The notes beneath the pieces were generated by a model. It made no database searches and was not told the DNA's origin. It saw only the letters and a program-made list of their open reading frames with translations. Made by a program: the position numbers and the translations under genes. DNA of 64,000 bases from Morinoia aosen (taxonomy: Eukaryota > Arthropoda > Malacostraca > Amphipoda > Talitridae): NCBI GenBank assembly GCA_030386875.1, contig CM059563.1:12480001-12544000 (forward strand), in the 5' to 3' direction. Of this stretch, positions 22,425 to 33,079 are shown piece after piece; position 1 is the first letter of the stretch, and each line of letters opens with the position of its first letter.

Positions 22425-23180
22425 GGAGACAACCCAACAGTTTTTAATTTTTTGACCGATTGTTCTGAAATTTGCACCATTAATGTATTTTTAAAAAGAA
22501 ACACATTTTGCTTATGCAAATATTTTGATTTTTGCCTTAAATTTAAGGAAATGAGAAATATTACTTTTATTGTATAACTTTCTCAGACAATTCAAAAGAA
22601 TAGAAGTCAATAAGTTTTCATAATAGAAAAATAAGGTATTGGATCCTTGTAACATCTTGTAACATTTTTAACCAACTAATAAATACAGATAAATTGATTT
22701 TTTTTATCACAGTTGGACATTTCAAGAACATAGAAGTCCATGAGCTGGCATGCTATAAAAAATCAACTACAGTTTTTGTTTCTTAGTAACATTTCTAACA
22801 AACTAACATTTCAATTTTTTAAATTTTTACTCATTTTTTATCACAATTCAAAATGATGAAAAAGTGGTTTTTCCACTTCAAAAATTGCATGTATGAAGAA
22901 AAAATTAAAAATACAAATTCGTTAGTGTGTTAGAAATGTTACAAGGATGGAAAAATTGCCTATAAATTTTTCTAGTACATAAACTTGTTGACTTCTATTC
23001 TTTTGAAATGTCTGAGAAAGTTATATAATAAAACTGATATTTTTCATGTTTTCTCAAAAACTAAGACCAAAATCAAAAAAGTCATGTGCAAAATGTGTTT
23101 TTTAAGTTACTTATACTGGGCAAATTTCAGAACAATTGGCCACAAATGAAAAATCACTGGGTTATCCCCCTATAGTTTTG
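22425..23180. mobile_element. Foldback element with arms of about 240 bp
   Basis: The left part (from 'agggagacaacccaacag') and the reverse complement of the right part (from 'agggggataacccagtg') share many blocks in order: 'ttgttctgaaatttgc', 'aacacattttgc', 'tataactttctcagaca', 'ttcaaaagaatagaagtcaa' and 'ccttgtaaca'. Non-coding. Confidence 0.7.
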
Positions 23181-23295
23181 GTTAGCTCAATTCAATCATT
23201 TTCAATGTTTATTATTTTTAATTATTGTCTTGTTTCAGGCCAAAATGAATTTCTGGACCTTCCTAGAACTGTATAGGAAGGTCCCAGAGATTCAT

Positions 23296-23515
<220 letters not shown>

Positions 23516-25005
23516 CAGGGTGTTTCAAAAATACACGGCATAATTTCAGGTATGTATTTCCCACATGTAGACAATCAAAATAGTTCATTACAACATATGT
23601 CCGGAAATGCTTCATTTCCGAGTTATGGCCTTCACAACATTGAAATTCACCGGAACGTTTTTCTTTCCGCAGGTCGTTGCCGTCAAAGGACACATTAAGA
23701 GGGCACTCTGACAGATCATTCCTAGGCGAAGGTTAAATTCAGTGTTGTGTTTGGCGTTCGACTGTGTGTCATGTACACAAATCAGGAGCTGGCAGAGATG
23801 CACTTGATCTACGGTAAGGCAGACGGCAATGCTGCGCTGGCTCGTCGTTTGTACCAGGAGAGGTACCCACAGCGACAATGTCCAGATCGGAAGACATTTG
23901 TAAGTCTCCATCAGCGTCTGTGCGAGTATGGAAAATTTGACTCTCCTGGATTGGGAAGGGGACGACCAAGATCTACAACTCCAGAAGAACAGGAGGAGAT
24001 TCTGGAGATTGTGAACAGAACTCCTTCTATCAGCACACGAAGGTTAGCGTTGCAAGTGAATGTTCCCCATACGACTGTCTGGAGACTGCTGAAAGAGTAT
24101 CAATTGTATCCTTACCATTTGCAACGTGTACAGGCGCTGTCACCAGCAGATTACCCTGCACGAGTTAGGTACTGTCAGTGGTTCTTGCAGCAATGTGCTG
24201 CAAATCCGAACTTTCCTGCCTTAGTATTATTTACAGATGAAGCACAGTTCACACGAGATGGCATAACAAATCTCCACAATCAGCATGTATGGGCGTATGA
24301 AAACCCAAATGCAACTGTTGTATCTCATCACCAGGTGCGGTTCTCCCTCAACATGTGGGCCGGTATCATTGGTGATCGGTTAGTTGGACCCCATGTACTT
24401 GTAAACAGACTTACGGGGCAGGCGTACACAAACTTCCTGGAAAACATCATACCTGATGTTTATGACGACACTCCACTGATCGATCGTCAGCACGCTCACT
24501 TCTTGCATGACGGCGCTCCTGCACACTTCAGTCGTACGGCTCGCCGGTACTTGGATCGAAGATTTCCTGATCGATGGATAGGTAGAGGTGGCCCAATTGC
24601 TTGGCCTCCACGCTCACCTGATCTGAACCCTCTCGATTTCTACTTGTGGGGCCATTTAAAATCATTGGTTTATTCGTCTCCGGTGCCTGATTTGGAATCC
24701 CTTCGGAATCGAATTGTGGCACGCTCTGAGGACATACGCAACATTCCTGGAGTGTGGGATCGTGTTCGCAGGTCAATGAGACATCGATGTGAGGTCTGTA
24801 TTCAAGCAGGAGGTGGTCATTTTGAACATCTTCTGTAATGGCAACGACCTGCGGAAAGAAAAACGTTCCGGTGAATTTCAATGTTGTGAAGGCCATAACT
24901 CGGAAATGAAGCATTTCCGGACATATGTTGTAATGAACTATTTTGATTGTCTACATGTGGGAAATACATACCTGAAATTATGCCGTGTATTTTTGAAACA
25001 CCCTG
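23516..25005 (+). mobile_element. Complete DD41D Tc1/mariner-superfamily transposon
   Basis: 1490 bp, flanked by TA. TIRs at 23516-23681 and 24840-25005 start CAGGGTGTTTCAAAAATACA. By eye they match over all 166 bp. One uninterrupted transposase ORF lies between them. Matching TIRs plus an open ORF indicate a recent insertion. Confidence 0.93.
23771..24838 (+). CDS. DD41D transposase (355 aa)
   Basis: Cut-and-paste transposase, expected to bind the 166-bp TIRs and insert at TA in the nucleus. The start is the ATG at 23771 ([12 protein letters not shown]); the frame is open upstream but without an earlier ATG. Residues 1-60 look like the helix-turn-helix region often found in arthropod mariner-like proteins (DUF4817-like). 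A GRGRP linker and a second HTH follow ([11 protein letters not shown]). The catalytic core has FTDEAQF (Asp 1), MWAGI, HDGAPAH (Asp 2) and [12 protein letters not shown] (Asp 3). I count 41 residues between the second and third Asp, the spacing of the rosa-like DD41D group rather than DD34D/E. Full length, with no stop or frameshift. Confidence 0.92.
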   Translation: MYTNQELAEMHLIYGKADGNAALARRLYQERYPQRQCPDRKTFVSLHQRLCEYGKFDSPGLGRGRPRSTTPEEQEEILEIVNRTPSISTRRLALQVNVPHTTVWRLLKEYQLYPYHLQRVQALSPADYPARVRYCQWFLQQCAANPNFPALVLFTDEAQFTRDGITNLHNQHVWAYENPNATVVSHHQVRFSLNMWAGIIGDRLVGPHVLVNRLTGQAYTNFLENIIPDVYDDTPLIDRQHAHFLHDGAPAHFSRTARRYLDRRFPDRWIGRGGPIAWPPRSPDLNPLDFYLWGHLKSLVYSSPVPDLESLRNRIVARSEDIRNIPGVWDRVRRSMRHRCEVCIQAGGGHFEHLL

Positions 25006-25198
25006 TATATATATATATACACGTATGTATATATATATATACGTATGTATATATATATATATATACACGTATGTATATATATATATATATATACGTATGT
25101 ATGTATATATATATATACGTATGTATGTATATATATATATACGTATGTATGTATATATATATATACGTATGTATATATATATATACACGTATGTATAT
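25006..25198. repeat. TATATACGTATG microsatellite
   Basis: About 190 bp of alternating TA with ACGTATG interruptions on the right flank of the transposon. The left flank has the related TATATG type, suggesting insertion into one long TA array. Confidence 0.95.
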
Positions 25199-25330
25199 AA
25201 ATTTGATTGAAAATAACTATAAATCAACAAGGATTTTTTCTCATATGAAAAATTCATTCATACTGTCCAGAACATCAATTTAATTTCATAAAACATTTTT
25301 CACTTTTCCTTTAAACAAGTGGTGACAGAT

Positions 25331-25510
25331 CACCCACAAGTAACCTCTTCTATATCAGAGAGGAAAATCTGGGGCCGGCTGCCAGTGCTGGGCAGGTCAT
25401 CAATTGAGTCTACAGAATCTTCTGTTTCTGAGTTCAATTCAAGCTGGAAAGTAGGAATGTTGGTTGAAGCTATAGAATCACTGCTAGTTGATGGCTGTGG
25501 TTGTAGTGGT
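25331..25510 (-). other. Ser/Thr/Pro-rich minus-strand ORF remnant
   Basis: A roughly 57-codon open frame (..PSTSSDSIAST.., LNSETEDSVDSIDDLPSTG) ending in TGA, with no clear start. Composition resembles a linker in a transposase or nuclear protein. Its edge at 25318-25345 resembles the arm of the 27.24-kb palindrome. Function unknown. Confidence 0.25.
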
Positions 25511-26111
25511 GGATAAGTGTAGAGATGCGACTAAAAAAAAACCATGCCGTTTTTTTTTTAAAAACACGTTTTTTTACAAAAAAAGAACCGTGGCAAAAAA
25601 AACCTGGATATTTTGGTTTTTTTTTAATATTTTGTCAGAAAATAACTCAGCAAGAAAAAGAACCACATTACATTATTTGTTTTCATGTCAAATTACAAAA
25701 TAAAGCAGCCTACTTCTTAATTGATGGTTTTCCATGGTAAGTCATGACTAAAAAACACGGATGTTAATATACTTTATTTTACCATAAACAACCATGCTTT
25801 TTGAAAAACATCTTTTTTACAGAAAAATCATGATTGAAAAATGTGGATATTAATATATTTTATGTGCCAAAAAAAAACCATGTGGTGGTTTTTTTAAATC
25901 ATGTTTTCTTTACCAAAAAAATCATGACTAAAAAACATGCATATTAACGAATTTTTGTGAAAAAACATGGTTTTTAAAAGGTCATGTTTTTTTTAGGCAG
26001 ATAAAGTTTAATAACACCCATGTTTTTTGTAAAAAATCTTTTTTCAAAAAGCATGGTTTTTTGGTCACATATAATAAATTAATATCCATGTTTTTTTACA
26101 AATTAGATTAG

Positions 26112-26372
26112 TCATTAGTTTTAGCCTCCCTACCCAGCAACAAATGTGATCCAAAGAGAGGAAGGAAGATTATGAAACAAGATCAAAGTTGAAGAAGACA
26201 GTAGTAGGTGCTGAAAAACAGGACAGCAGTGAACCGAAAAAAGGTGGTCCTCAACATAACGCAAACATTTTATTTCAATAAAAAGGAGGCCTACCTAACT
26301 CTCAGCTTGGGCCCTCATATTGTCCCCCTGGGAGCACTAGTTCCCATAGATACAATAATTGTATACCCCTGA
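26112..26372 (-). repeat. SINE-like element, family 1, reverse orientation
   Basis: The reverse complement gives 'ccccctcaggggtatacaat', then 'gggaactagtgctcccaggg', 'aggttaggtaggcctcc' and 'tcagcacctactactgtctt'. The 3' half is shortened compared with the 46.5-kb copy. Confidence 0.7.
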
Positions 26373-26472
26373 GGGGGTATTTTTTATTTACAAAGAAGTC
26401 GTGACCAAAAAATGAATAATAATAACTTTTTAATAAAAAAACATGTTAAAAAAAACAATGATTTTTTTGGTA

Positions 26473-26697
26473 GGGTAATTTTCGAATGGCCTGTCGGTTC
26501 GAATTGTCGGCCATTCCAAGTTAATTTTCAATTTTGATCATCGGTAGCAATCCAAAAATTTTTGTGTAAGGCGCGTAGCAGATTACACCACTACAGGCCT
26601 TGCGGGTTGAGTTTTTAGATAGCTATCGAGTGCAAAAATTTAAAATTAACTAAGAAAGACCGACGATTTGAACCGACCAGCCATTCAAAAATTACCC
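26473..26697. mobile_element. TA-flanked MITE (225 bp)
   Basis: TA at 26471-26472 and 26698-26699. TIRs of about 60-70 bp begin GGGTAATTTTCGAATGGC on the left and GGGTAATTTTTGAATGGC on the right. A TA duplication points to a Tc1/mariner-type donor. Non-coding. Confidence 0.8.
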
Positions 26698-27238
26698 TAA
26701 CATAAAATATGTTAATATCCATGATTTTAAGATACGATTTTTTATGAAAAATACGTAAAATAAAACAGCATGGTTGTTTGGTTGCATAAAATATATTCAT
26801 ATCCAGGTTTTCTTCTACATCATTGTTTGTAAAAAAAAACATTTTTTAAAAAACCGCATGGGGTTTTTTAGGTCTCATATTCATATATATATATATTCAT
26901 GATTTTTTAGTACAAAACATTTTTTGGTCTCATAAATATATTATTCATGTTTTTTCAGTCATGATTATTTAGTAAAAAACATGTTTTTAAAAAAAAAAAC
27001 TGCATGGGGCTTTTTAGGTCACATAAAATATATTGTTTTTTAGTCATGATTCTTTGTAAAAAAAAAAACAGCATGGTTATATTTGATACCAGAAAATATA
27101 TTAATATTCATTTTTATTAGTCAGAATTTTTGTAAAAAACATGTTTTTAAAAAAAAGCATACTTTTTTGGTCACCTAAAATATATTAATATCTATGGTTT
27201 TTAGTCATTTTTTTGTAATGAAAACATAAAAAAGAAAC

Positions 27239-27515
27239 CATACAGTAAAAGTGGTGGCAGATAACCCACAATTACCTAGAGGAGTCTAAGAGGTACAGCA
27301 GGAGCCACAGAACTTATATTGACGGAGTCAAAATTCAGAGCTTATTATCTCTGCAAAGTCTGATTTTTTTGGTCACATAAAAATCAAATCAGACATAGTA
27401 GAGATAGTAAGCTCTGAATTTTGACTCGATCAATATAAGTTCTGTGGCTCCTGCTGTTCCTCTTAGACGCCTCTAGGTAATTGTGGGTTATCTGCCACCA
27501 CTTTTACTGTATGGT
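27239..27515. repeat. Near-perfect palindrome, arms of about 130 bp
   Basis: The left arm starts CCATACAGTAAAAGTGGTGG and the right arm ends with its reverse complement; symmetry continues through 'ggagccacagaactta' to a short loop near 27365-27385. A single arm occurs at 21130-21255. Confidence 0.85.
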
Positions 27516-27699
27516 TTCTTTTTGATGTTTTTATAACAATAAAATGACTAAAAAACATGGGTACTAATATATTTTAGGTGTCAAAAAAAAACCCAGACAT
27601 ATACTTAACAAAATTTAGATGTACGAAAAAAACAAAAAAAACACATAAAAAGCACGTTTTTTTTTGCAAAAAAAACGCAATCAAATAAATCCGTTTTTT

Positions 27700-28235
27700 T
27701 TTGCATCACTAGATAAGTGACATAAGGTGCATGATTAAGACATTTGTAGGCATCGTCCATGTTACCCAGTGCCAAATTTTGCCCAATAAGCACCCACTTG
27801 GCAGCTCTGTCTGTGCCTGTGGTCAAACAATTTCTTATTGCTAAATGAACTGATGCATGTCTGCTAAAGAATTGCTCAACAGGAGGGGTGGTTGCAGGAC
27901 ATTTGAGGCAACACAGCTCAGCTGAGTTAAGCAACGGATCCCATTCCACCAACTAGATAGCAAAGTCTTGTGTCTAGTACTCCAAATAAATTACTCTGAA
28001 AACAAGTTTGTTTTGGAACTGTAATCTGCCAACTTGGCCACAATTTGGGTTGCATCTATATCTGGCAGTTATGCAATATCATGAATATCCTGCCTTGCAT
28101 CCACCTGTCCAGCAGAATAGGCATTTTACTCATGCCACTTTCCTATCACTAGGTTCATCATTGAATAATTTTGCAACTGGAGTCTTCTTTCTGCCTGACA
28201 TTGTGGTATTCTCTCAGAGGCACTCACAATACTAA
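27700..28235 (-). pseudogene. Internally deleted hAT-like transposase remnant
   Basis: The minus strand from about 28204 reads MSGRKKTPVAKLF-NDEP, followed by a Cys-containing stretch like a BED zinc finger, with stops. From about 27950 it reads a C-terminal dimerisation-like block (CPATTPPVEQFFSRHASVHL, then IRNCLTTGT). The middle of a hAT transposase, including the catalytic core, is absent. No terminal repeats were identified. Confidence 0.5.
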
Positions 28236-28506
28236 AAATGCTACACCACAACAAGGACATGTGCTGTGTACTTGAACTTGAGGGCCGACAGTGTCGGGGC
28301 CTTTGTAACGGCCTACAATTCCCTCCACAATTTTCACACAGAGTTCAGCGCCTGGTACCAGACTTGTCCACTAAACTACTCAGGATCTACGATCCTTGTC
28401 ACAAGCTTCCATTGGAAAGCATCACCGGGACAACCAGTGTGTCAAAACACCATCCCCCGGCACATTGGGTCATTACAGCCCATTCTACCAGACTGGCTCA
28501 TTCCAG

Positions 28507-29514
28507 TCACTGTCTCTTACTCCAGGCACGCACAAGAAACACTTTCATAGCCTCAGTGATACTCGCACTACACTCCTGATCCAATCCAGCAAGACGGCTC
28601 ATACCGCAATCATCTTCAGCACATCTGGCATTCCACTCATTCTCTCCATACTGCTCAGACACCACATTCATAAAACTCTCTCTCTCTTGCTCATACTTAC
28701 TACATTCCAGCACAAAATGCCCAATTTTTTCCTCTACTCCACTATTACACTGCTGACATAATCTGTTATTATTCTCATTCCATCTCCAAGTACGTCTGTT
28801 CACACACAATGACTTACATCTCACAGCAAACAAGAGTTGATTTCCAAAACTACCATCATAGAACAGCTCAAACTTAGGTGCTTTCTTTTTCATATACTAG
28901 TTAAGTGTAGGCTTCCGCATCATGCTAAGCTTCCACTTATTCAATCCATACTCTTTTGTTTGTCTCTCAATCTCTTTCTTCCACCTCTTGCAGTCCCACT
29001 CAGGCCCTACACCTCCAACATTTATTAAACTCCAGTCATCCACAGGTCTCCCAATTCTAACATGAATAATCTTTTGCATACTGAGTTTCCTTGCATGCCC
29101 CCAACATACTTTCTCCCAATAGCTTACACTCAGATTCCATTCAAAGATTCGCCTTACCCACCTGCTATTCTGCATTCTTTCAATTCTCACCTTATAATTC
29201 AGCACAGCTTTCATGATTCTTTCTGAAAATAGGCTCCACCCTAGGTCACCTCTAATGGCTTCTATAGCTGTCCCTTTCGGAGCACCCAATGCTACACGTC
29301 CTACCTTATTTTGTATCACATCCAGCTTTTCAAGATCACTTCCATTCCAAGCAAGAGCACTCACACCATACATGACACTAGGTACAGCAACATACTTCCA
29401 CATTCCTCTCACAAATTCGTACTTGTTTGCTCTGTATCTGGCCACACTACCTAACCGTCCACTGCATTGCTTTAGCCACTTTCTCACCTTTAGTTCTAGT
29501 ACATCCATCTTCAC
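28507..29514 (-). pseudogene. ORF2 C-terminal part behind two disabling lesions
   Basis: Continues ORF2 in another frame after a four-base deletion near 29460; the fragment at 14975 retains those bases. An in-frame TAG at 28897-28899 follows, where the 18.7-kb copy has a tryptophan codon. The remainder to 28507 encodes the CX2CX9HX4C motif (CQQC..H..C) and ends AWSKRQ-stop. The lesions predict a truncated, probably inactive ORF2 protein from this copy. Confidence 0.88.
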
Positions 29515-31909
29515 TTATCATACAACCTAGATATTTGTATTCTTTTGTTCTACCTATTCTGATTTCTCCAATATTCCACAGTCTGTCTCTATCAGTCTCA
29601 TCACTATTTATAACCATGACCTTACTTTTATCTGCTCCAAAGTTCATCTTGAAATCTGTACTATATCCATTCACAATGTCAAGCATCCTTTGTAGTTCAT
29701 GACCACATTCACTAACCACATCATCAGCATACAACAAACAGCTCAGTCTCTCATTACCAACTTTCAGTCCTAAACCACTCCCTCTCAGTCGAACTGCTAA
29801 TTCTTCTGTGTACAATCCAAACAACAGGGGGGACAGAGTACAGCCCTGTCTCACTCCTCTAACACTCCTCACTTGCCCTGTTTCCAAATTTCCTAACCTG
29901 TGGATAGCACTTGTGTTCTCATACAGACTCTGTACAATGTTCACTGTTTTTCTGCTAAAACCAACTTTTCTCAAAATTTCAAACAGCCTAACCCGATCCA
30001 CTCTGTCATACGCCTTTTCAATATCCAGGAATGCTAAATATACCTTCTTGTTATCCTTCTTCATTCGCTCAATTATTTCACTCACTACAAACAGATTATC
30101 CTCCCCACGTCTATCTTGCCTAAAACCATTCTGTTCTTCTCCCAGGACTCCTAATTCCTCAACTAAGTTTTTCATTCTCTCATTCAAAATACCACAAAAG
30201 ATCTTACATACGGTGTCACCCAGTGCAATTGGTCTGTAATTTTTAAGTTCTTTCATACTCTTATGTCCACCCTTATGCAACAGAACTACATTACACTTGT
30301 TCCAGTCATCCGGTACTCTTTCACTCTTCCATATCTCATCAAATAAACATTTCAACATACTGACTACACTCTCTCCTCCACATTTATAGAACTCATATGG
30401 TATCTTATCAGGGCCACATGCCTTTCCATTTTTCACTTTCTTCAAAAAACTTACAATCTCTTCACAAGTGATTTCGTCTTCCATTTGCAGTTCATGTTCA
30501 TCTATCAGAAAATTTATCGGTTCATCATCTTTAACCTGCTCATTCATTCCACCAATGTCCTCCCAGTATTCTTCAACTGCTTTTACCATTTGCATCCTAT
30601 CTTGCACACTGCAACCATTGACTACTAATTCATCAACTTGAACTTCACTACCTCTATCATTACCTTGTATAAACCTATACCAATCTTTTATTCCATCTGG
30701 ACCTTTCTTTCTTAGATTTTCAACTTGGTGTCTCTCTTCTTTAACCCTAGCCTCATTGATCATTCTCTTTACTTTCTTCTGCTGGTCCTTGTACTCATTC
30801 CATACACTCTGCCATTCATCCTCAGTAATTCTGCGTCTTTCATACAATTTCCTCATACAGCGTTTTTTATTTAAAGTCTTCCTTCTCATTCGTTCTTCCT
30901 TTATCTCACTCGTAAACCACCTAGCATTCCCTGTACTTTTCCTGCATTTCATTCTACCAATCTTTTGCTCTGCCACATCATACAAGGTTCTTGCAATCTC
31001 CTTATTTAGGTCAATTCCATTTCCACACCTGTTCCAGTTACATCTACTCAATTCATTTCTAAATTCTTCCCAGTCTGCCATTTTAATACGCCAATTTTCT
31101 CTTACTCTGCTGGCCTTCTGCATTGACTCCTTTCCACCCCAATTATATTCTAGTACAAGAATTTTATGGTCATTATCAATATCAAAATCATCTTCATCTA
31201 CAAACATTTCTCTGACACATATTCTTGCTCTACTATTCACTATCATATAATCAATTGCAGTTTTACATTCCCTGCTTTGCCATGTATGCAAGCCATTTCC
31301 TATTGTTACATTCAGGTTCTCAAGTTCATTCTCATCACAGAAATCAATCAATTTTTGTCCATTGGCATTCACAGGCTCACCAAGTATACCAACATGGCCA
31401 TTCATATCACCCATCACAATCAAAGGGCACCTGCAATGCTCTTGCACAATTCTTGTTAATATTTCATACTTTTTTACATTCTCTTGATGAGCTAAAATAC
31501 CATCAGTTGTCATATAGCATACAACCACAATAACACATTCTCTGGCATGCATTCTTTCACACTTTATTACTAACAGATCTTCACTCTCAGGTTCATTTCC
31601 AACAGGTATTTCTTCTAATTTCCAATTTAGAGCATTTTTTACAATGAGACCAACTCCACCACCTCTTTTTTGCCAACTTACAGGCCCTTTTCCAATCATA
31701 TAGTACTTACTCTCCTTACATTTTAAACTGACTCTATCACGCATTTGGGTCTCTACTACACCAACACAATCCAAATCTCCATTCTCAAATTCTGCTACAA
31801 GGTCATTTAACTTTCCTGCATTCCATCCACGCACATTTATACATCCAAACCTTACAACACTATTGGACAATTCACAACATTTTTCATTTTTGCTCTGACA
31901 GCTTTCCAT
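29447..31909 (-). CDS. CR1-like ORF2: endonuclease-reverse transcriptase (820 aa, truncated)
   Basis: Drives retrotransposition by nicking the target and copying the element RNA at the nick. Start ATG at 31909, one base after the ORF1 stop. Residues about 15-245 form an APE-type endonuclease: INVRGWNAG, VVETQ, VMGDMNGHVG, AIDYMIV and NDHKILVLE. The RT domain spans about 490-770: VVLLHKGGHK, NYRPIAL, QNGFR, AFLDIEKAYDRV, VRQGCTLSPLLF and YADD at 727-730. The frame ends prematurely at 29447 because of a small deletion. The expected downstream region is in the adjacent pseudogene segment. Confidence 0.93.
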   Translation of the reverse strand: MESCQSKNEKCCELSNSVVRFGCINVRGWNAGKLNDLVAEFENGDLDCVGVVETQMRDRVSLKCKESKYYMIGKGPVSWQKRGGGVGLIVKNALNWKLEEIPVGNEPESEDLLVIKCERMHARECVIVVVCYMTTDGILAHQENVKKYEILTRIVQEHCRCPLIVMGDMNGHVGILGEPVNANGQKLIDFCDENELENLNVTIGNGLHTWQSRECKTAIDYMIVNSRARICVREMFVDEDDFDIDNDHKILVLEYNWGGKESMQKASRVRENWRIKMADWEEFRNELSRCNWNRCGNGIDLNKEIARTLYDVAEQKIGRMKCRKSTGNARWFTSEIKEERMRRKTLNKKRCMRKLYERRRITEDEWQSVWNEYKDQQKKVKRMINEARVKEERHQVENLRKKGPDGIKDWYRFIQGNDRGSEVQVDELVVNGCSVQDRMQMVKAVEEYWEDIGGMNEQVKDDEPINFLIDEHELQMEDEITCEEIVSFLKKVKNGKACGPDKIPYEFYKCGGESVVSMLKCLFDEIWKSERVPDDWNKCNVVLLHKGGHKSMKELKNYRPIALGDTVCKIFCGILNERMKNLVEELGVLGEEQNGFRQDRRGEDNLFVVSEIIERMKKDNKKVYLAFLDIEKAYDRVDRVRLFEILRKVGFSRKTVNIVQSLYENTSAIHRLGNLETGQVRSVRGVRQGCTLSPLLFGLYTEELAVRLRGSGLGLKVGNERLSCLLYADDVVSECGHELQRMLDIVNGYSTDFKMNFGADKSKVMVINSDETDRDRLWNIGEIRIGRTKEYKYLGCMISEDGCTRTKGEKVAKAMQWTVR

Positions 31910-33079
31910 TCATCCAGTTCCACCTTCCATTACAATATGAGTACACCCAATCCACTGGATGTATCTCCTGGAGAGTTTCATCTCACCTTCTTGAGTAAGG
32001 TGGACTCCATCTCCACGAAAACACCCACTCTGGATCAGGTTATCCATATCAAGGAAGCTGGAACCCATTTCACGCTTTCTCATACTCTCAGCTTTCATAC
32101 TCATAATCCTTTCATGCACTTCCCTATTCACCTCCTTTCGCACCCTTTCATACTCCTCACCACATGCAGGCCTTCTCAGCAGGCTGGTCACAGCCACTCT
32201 TACATTCTTCTTTTGTGCCCTTTCAACAACATTCATAATTGCATTCACCGTACGCTCTCTCCCACATTCAAGCAATCCATTGCCACCTCCTTGCAGTACA
32301 ACCATCCCTTCATCCATTCCATCTATCACTTCCTCAGCATGCCTACAAATCTCATTCACTCCCTTTCCTCTCATGCTCGTACATCCACTACGGTCAGTCA
32401 CACTCACAAACCTATCCATATTCTTCACCATGCTGTCACCACATATTCTAATCGTAGGTCTCACTCTCCCTTTCATACTACTCTTTGGTTCAACTCTTCC
32501 ACTCACATCACTCTTTCCATGCATCTTCCTTTCATTCACTTCCACTACAGGCGCCTGCACCTCATGTGGCATATCAACAGGTTGCTCCTTCACTCTCTTC
32601 TCATTCGTACTTCTTTCATCATGCTCATTCATCCTTCTACTCTCATCTGGCACATTTGCACCACCATTCACTTCATTTATTGCATTCACACTCCTTGCAC
32701 CATCATCCACTTCATTTGCACTCCTTGCGCCATCATCCACTTCATTTGCACTCCTTGCACCACCACCATTTACCTCTTCATTCACTGCATTTGCACCATT
32801 CTCATTCTTTCCTTTATTCAACTTCCTTTCATCCTTCAAATCAGCCTCTAAAGCAACCATCAGAATTGTCAATCTCTCAACCTCCTCTTCCAACTTCTTT
32901 CTCTCGTCATTCAAACATTTCCAGCACGTAAACACAAGATCATTCAACTTCCTCCGACTCATCTCCCTCAAACCTTTGCATGCATCTATATCTACCCACT
33001 CTTTACAAGTCATGCACTCAATCTCCTCATCCATTCCACTTGCACCTCCCTTCCTACGACCAGTCCTATTTCTTGCCAT
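31910..33079 (-). CDS. CR1-like ORF1: PHD-like/SGNH esterase protein (389 aa)
   Basis: ATG at 33079. Residues 22-55 hold a Cys-rich zinc-finger-like module (C22, C25, C34, C52, C55) reminiscent of the PHD finger of CR1 ORF1, followed by a coiled-coil stretch at about 58-90. Then comes a low-complexity region with a 10-residue repeat (ARSANEVDDG). Residues 207-389 look like an SGNH/GDSL hydrolase: GDS at 214-216, GGGNG at 264-268 and DGVH at 357-360. Such ORF1 proteins bind element RNA, and the esterase may act at membranes; the role is inferred from the family. The TGA stop abuts the ORF2 ATG. Confidence 0.85.
   Translation of the reverse strand: MARNRTGRRKGGASGMDEEIECMTCKEWVDIDACKGLREMSRRKLNDLVFTCWKCLNDERKKLEEEVERLTILMVALEADLKDERKLNKGKNENGANAVNEEVNGGGARSANEVDDGARSANEVDDGARSVNAINEVNGGANVPDESRRMNEHDERSTNEKRVKEQPVDMPHEVQAPVVEVNERKMHGKSDVSGRVEPKSSMKGRVRPTIRICGDSMVKNMDRFVSVTDRSGCTSMRGKGVNEICRHAEEVIDGMDEGMVVLQGGGNGLLECGRERTVNAIMNVVERAQKKNVRVAVTSLLRRPACGEEYERVRKEVNREVHERIMSMKAESMRKREMGSSFLDMDNLIQSGCFRGDGVHLTQEGEMKLSRRYIQWIGCTHIVMEGGTG

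Larger units (their letters stand above)
25525..27700. repeat. AT-rich diverged foldback/satellite-like region
   Basis: Repeated variants of 'catgactaaaaaacatgg..attaatatattttatgtg..ccaaaaaa..ccatg' in plus orientation to about 26 kb, then mostly in reverse orientation to 27.7 kb. The whole is a large degenerate inverted repeat. Three elements described separately are embedded in it: 26112, 26473 and 27239. Confidence 0.6.

Noticed and set aside
24789..25283. 164-codon and 146-codon ORFs at the right end of the DD41D element
   Set aside because: They read through the TIR into the TA array; the DDE ORF on the plus strand explains the region.
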